From: an uncultured Amaricoccus sp.
Lineage (GTDB): Bacteria > Pseudomonadota > Alphaproteobacteria > Rhodobacterales > Rhodobacteraceae
Length of the DNA: 13,970 bases
Assembly: GCF_937858865.1 (NCBI RefSeq)
Contig: NZ_CALLYO010000608.1
Location: forward strand, 1-13,970
Reading direction: 5' to 3'
Positions 5,563 to 12,409 of this stretch are shown piece after piece (positions within the stretch are counted from its first letter, which is position 1; each line of letters opens with the position of its first letter). Under the pieces are notes generated by a model. That model had not been told where the DNA came from and made no database searches. It saw only the letters and a program-made list of their open reading frames with translations. The translations under genes and the position numbers were made by a program.

Positions 5563-7044
5563 ATGGCCGACGGAAACGCCCCGGCGCTCGACGCCCACCA
5601 GGGCCTGCCCCACAACATCGAGGCCGAGCAGGCCCTCCTCGGCGCGCTCCTCGTCAACAACGACGTCTACGACCGCGTCGCCTCGATCGTGCAGCCGGCG
5701 CACTTCTTCGACCCGGTCCACGCCCGCATCTTCGAGGTCGCCGCCGAGCGCATCCGCAAGAACGCCCTCGCCACCCCCGTCACCATCAAGGCCTTCTTCG
5801 AGGAGGACGCCGGCCTCGCCGAGCTCGGCGGCCCGGCCTACCTCGTCCGCCTCGCCGGCTCGGCCCTCTCGCTCTTCGCCGTCCGCGACTATGCCCAGCA
5901 CATCTACGACCTCGCCATCCGCCGCGAGCTCATCGTCCTCGGCCAGGGCATCGCCGAGAAGGCCGCCCGCATCGAGCTCGAGAGCGAGGCCAAGGACCAG
6001 ATCGTCGAGGCGGAACAGGCGCTCTACCAGCTCGGCGAGCAGGGCAAGGTCGACCGCGGCTTCCAGACCTTCCGCCGCGCCGTCATCGACGCCGTCAAGG
6101 TGGCGAACGCCGCCTACGAGCGCGAGGGCGGCCTCGCCGGCCTCTCCACCGGCCTCATCGACCTCGACAAGCGCCTCGGCGGCCTGCACCCCTCCGACCT
6201 GCTGATCCTCGCCGGCCGCCCCTCCATGGGCAAGACCTCGCTGGCGACGAACATCGCCTTCAACATCGCCAAGGCCTACAGGAAGGGCACCCGCCCCGAC
6301 GGCAGCGAAGGCGCCGTCGAAGGCGGCGTCGTCGGCTTCTTCTCGCTCGAGATGTCGTCGGAACAGCTCGCCGCCCGCATCCTCTCCGAGGCCAGCCGCG
6401 TCCCCTCGCACCAGATCCGCCACGGCGACATGACCGAGGAGGAGATGCGCCGCTTCATCGAGGCCGCCAAGGCCTTGGAGAACTGCCCCCTCTTCATCGA
6501 CGACACCCCCGCGCTCCCCATCTCCACCATCGCCGCCCGCGCCCGCCGCCTGAAGCGCCAGCACGGCCTCGACCTCCTCGTCATCGACTACCTCCAGCTC
6601 GCCCGCCCCGCCTCCTCGCGCAGCGAGGGCCGCGTCCAGGAAGTCTCCGAGATCACCCAGGGCCTCAAGGCCATCGCCAAGGAGCTCAACATCCCCGTCG
6701 TCGCCCTCTCCCAGCTCTCCCGCCAGGTCGAGAGCCGCGAGGACAAGCGCCCCCAGCTCTCCGACCTGCGCGAGTCCGGCTCCATCGAGCAGGACGCCGA
6801 CGTCGTCATGTTCGTCTTCCGCGAGGAATACTACCGCGAGCGCGAGAAGCCGGGCGACCACGACATCGAGGCGATGGTGAAGTGGAAGGACGCCATGAGC
6901 GCGCTGCACGGCAAGGCCGAGGTCATCATCGGCAAGCAGCGCCACGGCCCGATCGGCACGGTCGAGCTCGCCTTCGAGGGCGAGTTCACCCGCTTCTCCA
7001 ACCTCATCCAGCCCTACCAGTCCGGCGCCGACGACTTCCACTGA
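5563..7044 (+). CDS. dnaB: Replicative DNA helicase (DnaB)
   Basis: Hexameric 5'-3' helicase that unwinds DNA ahead of the replisome. It has 493 residues, normal for alphaproteobacteria. The N-terminal helical DnaB domain (about 15-115, LPHNIEAEQALLGALL) is followed by a linker and the RecA-like domain: Walker A GRPSMGKTS (218-226), ESSM-like FFSLEMSSEQLA (259-270), Walker B LLVIDYLQL (338-346), ALSQLSRQVE (381-390) and the KQRHGPIG (458-465) loop with its Lys/Arg. No intein or insertion is seen; a short gene-specific loop (KGTRPDGSEGAVEGG) is present at 241-255. The ATG follows AGGGAG; the frame is open further upstream (to 5341), but only this start matches the family. It ends in ADDFH. Confidence 0.97.
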   Translation: MADGNAPALDAHQGLPHNIEAEQALLGALLVNNDVYDRVASIVQPAHFFDPVHARIFEVAAERIRKNALATPVTIKAFFEEDAGLAELGGPAYLVRLAGSALSLFAVRDYAQHIYDLAIRRELIVLGQGIAEKAARIELESEAKDQIVEAEQALYQLGEQGKVDRGFQTFRRAVIDAVKVANAAYEREGGLAGLSTGLIDLDKRLGGLHPSDLLILAGRPSMGKTSLATNIAFNIAKAYRKGTRPDGSEGAVEGGVVGFFSLEMSSEQLAARILSEASRVPSHQIRHGDMTEEEMRRFIEAAKALENCPLFIDDTPALPISTIAARARRLKRQHGLDLLVIDYLQLARPASSRSEGRVQEVSEITQGLKAIAKELNIPVVALSQLSRQVESREDKRPQLSDLRESGSIEQDADVVMFVFREEYYREREKPGDHDIEAMVKWKDAMSALHGKAEVIIGKQRHGPIGTVELAFEGEFTRFSNLIQPYQSGADDFH

Positions 7045-7148
7045 CCCGCGCCTTCGCGGCCTTTCCGCCTCAGCCACTTCGATCGGGATGCCCGAAGGAC
7101 CCGGTCCGTGCTATCCTCGCCGCCGCGGGTATAGAGGGATCGGGGGAC

Positions 7149-7769
7149 ATGCCTGCGCAGACCGTCGATCAGGTGGCGCTCACGCTCGGCAAGCTCCGCA
7201 AGGCGCGGGCGGAAGCGGTGTCGCTCTTCGACCGGATCGCCGCCGAGAACGACCAGGCGGCCGCCCGCGCCAGGCGCGTCTCGAGCAACGTCGACACCGC
7301 CGCCTTCCTCGCCGGCATGTTCGCGTCGCTCGGCAGCCTGGCGGTCGACGCCCACAAGGGCCTCAAGCTGTCCGGGGAGGCGCTCGAGCGCCACAACAAG
7401 GCGGTGCTGAGCCAGGTCGCCAGGGACAAGTCGATCCGCGACGGCACGCTCCTCGCCAACACCCTGCTCGACGACGTCTCGCAGGGCTCGGCCCTCCTCT
7501 TCGGCAAGGCGATGCTCAAGGCCTGGAACGACATGCAGTCCCCCTCCTTCTGGGCCGGCATGTACACCGAGGTCGTCTCGAACGGCCGCCGCACCTGGGA
7601 CCCGGTCCGCTGGGCGAGCTTCGTCGAGAACGGCCGCCAGCGCGCCAGCGGCAACATCGCCGCGACCCGCGCCCGGACCCTCGCCAACATCGACCGGAAG
7701 ATCCGCCGCTACGAGGCGATCCTCGCCCAGATGAAGCGCCCCGCCCCGGCCGGCCTCTCGCCCCGCTGA
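7149..7769 (+). CDS. Hypothetical helical protein, not recognised
   Basis: I do not recognise this 206-residue product. It reads as mostly alpha-helical: an N-terminal coiled-coil-like stretch (about 6-45, KLRKARAEAVSLFDRIAAEND), a short hydrophobic patch AAFLAGMFASLGSLAV (51-66) that is too weak and glycine-rich to call a membrane segment with confidence, a middle with NTLLDDVSQGSALLFGKAML, an aromatic segment (FWAGMYTEVV, RRTWDPVRWASF), and a C-terminal basic helix NIDRKIRRYEAILAQMKR. There is no signal peptide. The ATG follows GGGGGA/GAGGGA; GCTATCCT and GGTATAGAGG upstream are -10-like. It is 104 bp after dnaB and convergent with mgtE. The purine-led start, codon use like its neighbours and coherent amino-acid composition support a real gene. 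Confidence 0.75.
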   Translation: MPAQTVDQVALTLGKLRKARAEAVSLFDRIAAENDQAAARARRVSSNVDTAAFLAGMFASLGSLAVDAHKGLKLSGEALERHNKAVLSQVARDKSIRDGTLLANTLLDDVSQGSALLFGKAMLKAWNDMQSPSFWAGMYTEVVSNGRRTWDPVRWASFVENGRQRASGNIAATRARTLANIDRKIRRYEAILAQMKRPAPAGLSPR

Positions 7770-7789
7770 CCCCGGCCGCGGCCGCCCGG

Positions 7790-9175
7790 TCAGGCCAGGA
7801 GCAGCGTCGCCAGCCCGAGGAAGGCGAAGAAGCCGAAGACGTCCGTCGTCGTGGTGACGAAGGTCGCCGAGGCGAGCGCGGGGTCGACCCCGAGCTTCTC
7901 CAGCCCGATCGGCACCAGCGCCCCGGCGAAGCCCGCCACCACCATGTTCCCCACCATCGCCACCGCGATCACCGCGCCGAGCCGCACGTCCTGGAAGAAG
8001 AGCCCGGCGATCAGCCCGATCAGGCAGGCGAAGGCGATGCCGTTGCAGAAGCCGACCAGCACCTCGCGCCGCACGAACCGCCCGACGTTCGAGGACCCGA
8101 GGCTGCGCGTCGCGATCGCCCGCACCGTCACCGTCAGCGCCTGCGTTCCTGCGTTCCCCCCCATCGACGCCACGATCGGCATCAGCACGGCGAGCGCCAC
8201 GAAGGCGCGGATGGTGTCGGTGAACTGCGAGATCACCGTCGCCGAGACGATCGCCGTCCCGAGGTTGATCGCCAGCCACACGAAGCGGGCGCGGGCGATC
8301 GCGAAGACCCCGTCCGACAGCTCCTCGTCGCCGACGCCCGCGAGGCGCAGGATGTCCTCCTCCGCCTCCTCGTCCAGCGCCTCCATCGCGTCGTCGATGG
8401 TGATGACCCCGACCAGCCGCCCGTCGGCGTCGACGACCGGCGCCGAGGTCAGATGGTACTTGTTGAAGAGATAGGCCACGTCCTCCTGCGGCTGGTCGGC
8501 GCGGATGGTGCGGAAGTCCTCGTCCATCAGCTCCTTGAGCCGCACCTTGCGCCCGGCCCCCATCAGCCGGCCCAGCGCCACCATGCCGACCGGATGCATG
8601 TGCGGATCGACGATGATGATGTCGTAGAAGCTTTCCGGCAGCCACTCCTCCGCCCGCATGAAGTCGATGGCGTCGCCCACCGTCCAGTGCTCGGGCGCCA
8701 CCACCACCTCGCGCTGCATCAGCCGCCCGGCCGAATCCTCGCCGTACTTGAGCGACTGCTCGACCGCCGCCCGGTCCGCCTCGTCGAGCGCGCGCAGGAT
8801 CCGCTCCTGCTCCGGCGCCTCCATGTCCTCGGCGAGATAGACGACGTCGTCGGTCTCGAGGTCCTGCACCGCCGCCGCCAGCACGTCGTCCGACAGCGCC
8901 GCGACCACCTCGTCGCGCACCCCCTCCTCGAGCTCGGACAGCACCGCCCCGTCGAGCGCCTTGCCCCAGACCCTGACCAGCGCCTCGCGCTCGGGCTTGC
9001 TGATCTGCTCGAGCAGGTCGGCGATGTCGGCCTCGTGCAGCGGCTCGAGCGCCGCCACCAGCCCGTCGTGGTCGCCGGCCTCGACGGCGCCGAGCACCGC
9101 CTCGACGAACTCCGGCGTCAGCACCTCGTCCTGCGCCGGCGCCGCCTCGGCCGTCTCCTGCCTGATGTCGCTCAA
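7790..9175 (-). CDS. mgtE: Magnesium transporter MgtE
   Basis: Dimeric inner-membrane Mg2+ channel/transporter gated by cytosolic Mg2+. It has 461 residues: an acidic N-domain (about 20-145), two CBS domains (about 153-210 and 216-270), a connecting helix, and five membrane segments from about 297 to the end. The family signature MPIVASMGGNAGTQALTVTVRA (332-352 region) and the pore segment TTTTDVFGFF, with Asp445 matching the pore aspartate of the Thermus protein, are present. The start is a TTG at 9175-9173 preceded by AGGAGGG at good spacing, with no better start nearby. No M-box leader fits: a -10-like TATAGG implies a leader of only about 30 nt. It stands alone on its strand, convergent with the hypothetical gene. 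Confidence 0.94.
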   Translation of the reverse strand: MSDIRQETAEAAPAQDEVLTPEFVEAVLGAVEAGDHDGLVAALEPLHEADIADLLEQISKPEREALVRVWGKALDGAVLSELEEGVRDEVVAALSDDVLAAAVQDLETDDVVYLAEDMEAPEQERILRALDEADRAAVEQSLKYGEDSAGRLMQREVVVAPEHWTVGDAIDFMRAEEWLPESFYDIIIVDPHMHPVGMVALGRLMGAGRKVRLKELMDEDFRTIRADQPQEDVAYLFNKYHLTSAPVVDADGRLVGVITIDDAMEALDEEAEEDILRLAGVGDEELSDGVFAIARARFVWLAINLGTAIVSATVISQFTDTIRAFVALAVLMPIVASMGGNAGTQALTVTVRAIATRSLGSSNVGRFVRREVLVGFCNGIAFACLIGLIAGLFFQDVRLGAVIAVAMVGNMVVAGFAGALVPIGLEKLGVDPALASATFVTTTTDVFGFFAFLGLATLLLA

Positions 9176-9213
9176 CGGACGCCCTCCTGCCGGCCGGACA
9201 GATCTCGGGGCGA

Positions 9214-9241
9214 CCTATACACAACCGCGGCCGGGTGGAAA
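9214..9241 (-). promoter_or_regulatory. Possible mgtE promoter
   Basis: On the minus strand TTTCCA (plus 9236-9241), a 16-bp spacer and TATAGG (plus 9214-9219) form a weak sigma70-like pair about 40-65 bp before the mgtE TTG start. Consensus match only. Confidence 0.35.
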
Positions 9242-9279
9242 CCGGCCCGCGGCAGGGCGGAACGCGAACTTCTCGCGAC

Positions 9280-9313
9280 GGCCGCGGTGCGGGGGCCCGC
9301 CCGCCCCGCGGCC
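9280..9313 (-). terminator. GC hairpin after the GMC dehydrogenase gene
   Basis: Perfect 8-bp arms GGCCGCGG / CCGCGGCC, with an inner region that can extend pairing through GGG/CCC, start 5 bp after the GMC stop codon on the minus strand. There is no U-tract. It probably ends or stabilises the GMC transcript ahead of mgtE. Confidence 0.45.
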
Positions 9314-9318
9314 CCGCC

Positions 9319-10890
9319 TCAGATGTTCCCCTTCGCCAGCTCCGAGGCGATGTGGTCGGCCTGCCGGATCGCCAGCGCCACGATGGTCAGCGTCGGATTC
9401 TCCGCCGCCCCGCTGGTGAACTGGCTCCCGTCCGAGACGAAGAGGTTCGGCACGTCATGGCTCTGCCCGTGCGCGTTCACCACCCCGTCCCGCGGGTTCT
9501 CGCTCATCCGGTTGGTGCCGAGATTGTGCGTCGAGGGATAGGGCGGCGTCGGGAAGACCCGCGTCGCCCCCACCGCCCGATAGAGCGCCTCCCCGCGCCC
9601 GTAGGCGTGGTTGCGCATCGCCACGTCGTTCGGATGATCGTCGAAGTTGACGTTCGGCACCGGCATGCCGAAGTCGTCCTTGACCTCCGTGTTCAGCGTC
9701 ACCCGGTTCGTCTCCTGCGGCATGTCCTCGCCGACGATCCACAGCCCGGCCATGTTCTCGTAGCCGTCGAGCGCCGAGGTGAACTCCCGCCCCCAGGCGC
9801 CCGGATCGAGGAAGGCCGCCATGAACGGCAGCCCGAGCGACAGCGTCTCGAACTCGTAGCCCCCGACGAACCCCCGGCTCGGATCGTGCCTCGCCTCGTC
9901 CTGCACGATCCCCGCCATCGTCGTCCCGCGCCACATCCGCACCGGCTCGGGGAAGACCGCATAGACCGACCCGGTCGTGTGCCGCATGTAGTTGCGCCCC
10001 ACCTGCCCCGACGAATTGGCCAGCCCGTCCGGGAACATGCTCGACGCCGAGTTGAGCAGGAGCCGCGGGCTCTCGATCGAGTTCCCCGCCACGCAGACGA
10101 CCTTCGCCGCCTGGAACTGCTCGACGCCGTCCCGGTCCGCATAGACGACGCCGGTGACCCGCCCGTCGTCGCCATGCTCGATCCGGAGCACGTGGCAGCG
10201 GTCGCGCACCTCGAGGTTGCCGGTCGCCTCGCCGCGCGGGATGTCGGTATAGGCCGACGACCATTTGGCGCCCCACTTGCACCCCTGGAAGCAGAAGCCG
10301 GTCTGCTGGCAGGGCATCCGCTCGTCGTAGTCGATCGAGTTGATCGCCATCCGCCCGGTCGAGACCTCCTTGTAGCCGAGCGCCTTCGCGCCAGCCTCCA
10401 GCACCTTGTAGTTGTTGTTCCCCGGCAGCCCCGGCCGGTCGCCCGTCCGCGTCACCCCGAGCTTCGCCTCGGCCTTCTCGTACCAGGGCGCCATCTCCGC
10501 CCCGTCGATCGGCCAGTCGAGAAGGTTCGCCCCCGGCACGTTCCCGTAGGTCGTGCGCGCCTTCCACTCGTGCTCCTGGAAGCGCAGGCTCGCCCCGGCC
10601 CAGTGGATCGAGGTCCCGCCCACCGCCTTCACGATCCAGGCCGGCAGGCCGGAGAAGTCCTTCGCCACCCGCCAGTCGCCGCTCGTCGTGCGCGGCTCGA
10701 GCCAGGCCAGCTGCCCGAAGCTCTCCCACTCGTCGTTGACATAGTCCTCGGGCAGGTAGCGCCCGCCCGCCTCCAGCGCGACGACGGAGACGCCCTTCTG
10801 CGCCAGCTCGTTCGCCAGCACGCCGCCGCCGGCGCCGGTGCCGATCACCACGACGACGCTGTCGTCCTTGAGGTCGAAAGGTGCAGCCAT
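9319..10890 (-). CDS. GMC-family FAD dehydrogenase, catalytic subunit
   Basis: A 523-residue glucose-methanol-choline oxidoreductase of the gluconate/sorbitol/fructose/glycoside dehydrogenase type, predicted to oxidise a sugar, glycoside or sugar acid. FAD-binding GTGAGGG (17-23) and LEAGGRY (39-45), GGTSIHW (91-97), and C-terminal catalytic His455 (THNLGTNRM) paired with Asn498 (AAENPT) are visible. Cys194-x5-Cys200-x3-Cys204 matches the spacing of the [3Fe-4S] ligands in bacterial FAD glucose dehydrogenase, suggesting electron export to a cytochrome rather than to oxygen. It has no signal peptide; the partner immediately upstream carries a Tat signal and probably carries this subunit to the periplasm. 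It starts 13 bp after that gene, with GAGGGGGA overlapping the stop codon. The substrate cannot be told from sequence. Confidence 0.92.
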   Translation of the reverse strand: MAAPFDLKDDSVVVVIGTGAGGGVLANELAQKGVSVVALEAGGRYLPEDYVNDEWESFGQLAWLEPRTTSGDWRVAKDFSGLPAWIVKAVGGTSIHWAGASLRFQEHEWKARTTYGNVPGANLLDWPIDGAEMAPWYEKAEAKLGVTRTGDRPGLPGNNNYKVLEAGAKALGYKEVSTGRMAINSIDYDERMPCQQTGFCFQGCKWGAKWSSAYTDIPRGEATGNLEVRDRCHVLRIEHGDDGRVTGVVYADRDGVEQFQAAKVVCVAGNSIESPRLLLNSASSMFPDGLANSSGQVGRNYMRHTTGSVYAVFPEPVRMWRGTTMAGIVQDEARHDPSRGFVGGYEFETLSLGLPFMAAFLDPGAWGREFTSALDGYENMAGLWIVGEDMPQETNRVTLNTEVKDDFGMPVPNVNFDDHPNDVAMRNHAYGRGEALYRAVGATRVFPTPPYPSTHNLGTNRMSENPRDGVVNAHGQSHDVPNLFVSDGSQFTSGAAENPTLTIVALAIRQADHIASELAKGNI

Positions 10891-10903
10891 GATCCTATCC
10901 CCC

Positions 10904-11428
10904 TCAGAGCCACGCGATGTCGTCGAAGCCGCGCTTGATGTAGCCGCCCTTCGAATAGCTCTCGCCCTCGTAGCCGAAGAGCGGCCAGACCTCCTTCTGG
11001 TTGTAGAGCCCGGTCACCAGCCCGCCGCGCACCTTCTGGAAGAAGGGCGAGGCCTCCATGCCGCGCAGAATCGCCACCCGGTCCGCCTCCCACGGCACCG
11101 CCGCATAGGCGGCATACCCCGCCCCCGCCGCCGCCGCATCGAGCGCCGCGATCCCCGCCTCGACCGCCTCCGCCTCCTCGGCGGCGTCATAGCCCTTCAC
11201 CGCGGCCGCGTAATACTCGTCGCCCAGCCGGTCGTGCGGATAGATGTCGCGCGCCATCAGGATCAGCGTCGCCATCGTCTCCGGCTTCAGCACCGTCACC
11301 TCGAGCGCCCAGGCGGCATCCGGCGCGCAGATGAAGTTGGCGCCGACCGTCACCGTGGCGACGGTCGCCACCGCGTGCGAGAGCAGCGCGCGGCGGGTGA
11401 GCCCGCGCGTCCTCGGATGGCTGGTCAT
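10904..11428 (-). CDS. Gluconate 2-dehydrogenase subunit 3-like protein with Tat signal
   Basis: A 174-residue small subunit of membrane-linked GMC dehydrogenases. The N-terminus has a twin-arginine motif (LTRRALLSH, Arg12-Arg13), a hydrophobic stretch (about 14-35) and an AWA site ending at residue 41, so it should be exported folded through Tat. The mature part has the family's MARDIYPHDRLGDEYYAAAV segment and ends with GYIKRGFDDIAWL. Such subunits act as chaperone and export escort for the co-folded catalytic subunit. The ATG at 11428 follows GGGAGG at 9-bp spacing; an upstream ATG (11455) has no ribosome binding site. It lies directly upstream of the GMC gene and 47 bp after the glyoxalase-like gene, likely one operon. 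Confidence 0.9.
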   Translation of the reverse strand: MTSHPRTRGLTRRALLSHAVATVATVTVGANFICAPDAAWALEVTVLKPETMATLILMARDIYPHDRLGDEYYAAAVKGYDAAEEAEAVEAGIAALDAAAAGAGYAAYAAVPWEADRVAILRGMEASPFFQKVRGGLVTGLYNQKEVWPLFGYEGESYSKGGYIKRGFDDIAWL

Positions 11429-11475
11429 CTTGTTATTCCTCCCGTTTGCTTGCATTTCGCTGGCCCGGGCGATCG

Positions 11476-11871
11476 TCAGCGGAAGCGTCCGCCCCGCTCG
11501 ATCACCTCGATCTGGTAGCCGTCCGGGTCGGCGACGAAGAAGAAGCGCGCCACCCGCCGGCCGTCGTTCTGGAAGTCGACGAGCTTGCGCGGCGCGAACC
11601 CCGCCTCCGCCATCCGGGCGTGCTCGCCGTCGAGATCGTCGACGACGAAGGCGATGTGCCCGTAGCCGTCGCCGAGCTCATAGGGCTCGGTCCGCCCCTT
11701 GTTGATGGTGAGCTCGACCTCGAAGTCGGCCTCGGCGTTCCTGAGGTAGACGAGCGTGAAGCTCTCGAACTCGATCCGGTCCGAGACCGCGAGCCCGAAG
11801 GCGCGCGAGTAGAAATCCACCGACCGCGCCTCGTCGAGCACGCGGACCATCGAGTGCACGGCCTTGGCCAA
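11476..11871 (-). CDS. Glyoxalase I-family protein (lactoylglutathione lyase-like)
   Basis: A 131-residue VOC-fold metalloenzyme, probably lactoylglutathione lyase or a close relative. Comparing with E. coli GloA, the four metal ligands are present as His6, Glu53 (VELTIN), His72 (GYGHIAF) and Glu122 (YQIEVIE), and DPDGY (115-119) is typical. The start is a TTG (11871-11869) giving an AKAVHSMVRV N-terminus, which lines up with family starts and has GGGAGG upstream; an ATG seven codons in (residue 8) would lose the His6 ligand, and a longer frame to 11925 is low-complexity. It is upstream of the dehydrogenase pair on the same strand; a dyad lies 72-89 bp before its start. It could also act on another alpha-oxo compound. 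Confidence 0.85.
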   Translation of the reverse strand: MAKAVHSMVRVLDEARSVDFYSRAFGLAVSDRIEFESFTLVYLRNAEADFEVELTINKGRTEPYELGDGYGHIAFVVDDLDGEHARMAEAGFAPRKLVDFQNDGRRVARFFFVADPDGYQIEVIERGGRFR

Positions 11872-11942
11872 CCGCCCGTCCTCCCTCTCGCGCGGCCCGC
11901 CCCGGCCGCAGCGGAAGGATGGCAAGGGCCGCCGCCCGGCGG

Positions 11943-11960
11943 GTAGTATTCCCTTACTAC
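11943..11960. promoter_or_regulatory. Dyad between the RHH gene and the glyoxalase gene
   Basis: GTAGTATTCCCTTACTAC is a perfect inverted repeat with 6-bp arms and a 6-nt spacer, in an AT-rich patch 72 bp upstream of the glyoxalase TTG start and just after the RHH stop codon. It may be an operator in the glyoxalase promoter region. There is no U-tract, so a terminator is less likely. Confidence 0.4.
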
Positions 11961-11967
11961 GCCCCGC

Positions 11968-12252
11968 TCACTCGGCCGCGAGCGCGAGCGGCACCTGCCG
12001 CTCCAGCCAGACGAGGCAGGTGCAGCGCAGGATCGAGCTGAAGTTCGGCGCCTCGCCGTGCAGCAGCAGCACCTCCTCGTGCAGCCTCGAGATGAAGGCC
12101 GGCGTCGACAGATCCTCCCCGGCGGCGATCTGGTCGAGGATCGCCCAGAAGGCGGCCTCGAGGCGGACGCTGGTGCTCTGCCCGTTCAGGCGAAGGTGGC
12201 GGGTCTCCGGCCGGTAGCGGCCCGGATCCTGCCCGGCATAGATGCGGCACAT
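11968..12252 (-). CDS. Small ribbon-helix-helix protein (RHH_4-like)
   Basis: A 94-residue protein of the alphaproteobacterial RHH_4 type. It starts MCRIYAGQDPGRY, then RHLRLNGQSTSVRLEAAFWAILDQIA (about 18-43, described here as strand plus first helix), a second helix (about 50-65), and the FSSILRCTCLVWLE tail common to this family. RHH folds usually bind DNA as dimers, but the targets of this family are mostly unknown. The ATG at 12252 follows GGAGG; the frame is open for 159 bp upstream, but that translation is Arg/Ala/Pro low-complexity. It is divergent from mlaE across 157 bp and could regulate either neighbour; this is not shown. Confidence 0.85.
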   Translation of the reverse strand: MCRIYAGQDPGRYRPETRHLRLNGQSTSVRLEAAFWAILDQIAAGEDLSTPAFISRLHEEVLLLHGEAPNFSSILRCTCLVWLERQVPLALAAE

Positions 12253-12355
12253 GGGGCTTCCTCCGTTTGTCTTTCCCGACAGTCTCGCCCGTGGCCGCCG
12301 CAAGCGCAACGCCCTGGCCGCCGCAGGCGCCGGCGCGGCGCCGTCCCGACCGGCC

Positions 12356-12384
12356 TTGGCGCGCGGCGAACGCGCCTCTACAAG
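12356..12384 (+). promoter_or_regulatory. Candidate promoter of mlaE-mlaF
   Basis: -35 TTGGCG (12356-12361), 17-bp spacer, -10 TACAAG (12379-12384). It predicts a leader of only about 19 nt before the mlaE ATG, which would explain the lack of a strong Shine-Dalgarno there. Consensus match only. Confidence 0.45.
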
Positions 12385-12409
12385 GAAGCCGCCCAGACCC
12401 GGACCCCGC

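Noticed and set aside
5488..7077. 529-codon minus-strand frame antisense to dnaB
   Set aside because: It is a mirror of dnaB codon bias, with Leu/Glu/Gly/Val-rich low-complexity translation and no ribosome site or recognisable domain.
7773..7784. CGGCCGCGGCCG palindrome between the hypothetical gene and mgtE as a bidirectional terminator
   Set aside because: It has no loop and no flanking T-runs; such GC palindromes arise often by chance at this base composition.
9176..9220. M-box magnesium riboswitch before mgtE
   Set aside because: The gap to the only -10-like element leaves about 30 nt of leader, too short for an M-box, and none of its conserved helices can be seen.
7014..10938. Several long frames on either strand over mgtE and the GMC gene (for example 7014-9224 minus, 7088-9541 plus, 9235-10938 plus)
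   Set aside because: All overlap genes with full domain content and have repetitive Arg/Gly/Ala or Arg/His/Pro composition typical of GC-driven open frames.
12242..12409. 56-codon N-terminal extension of mlaE
   Set aside because: It begins inside the divergent RHH gene, is low-complexity, and contains the proposed promoter; homologs start near the accepted ATG.
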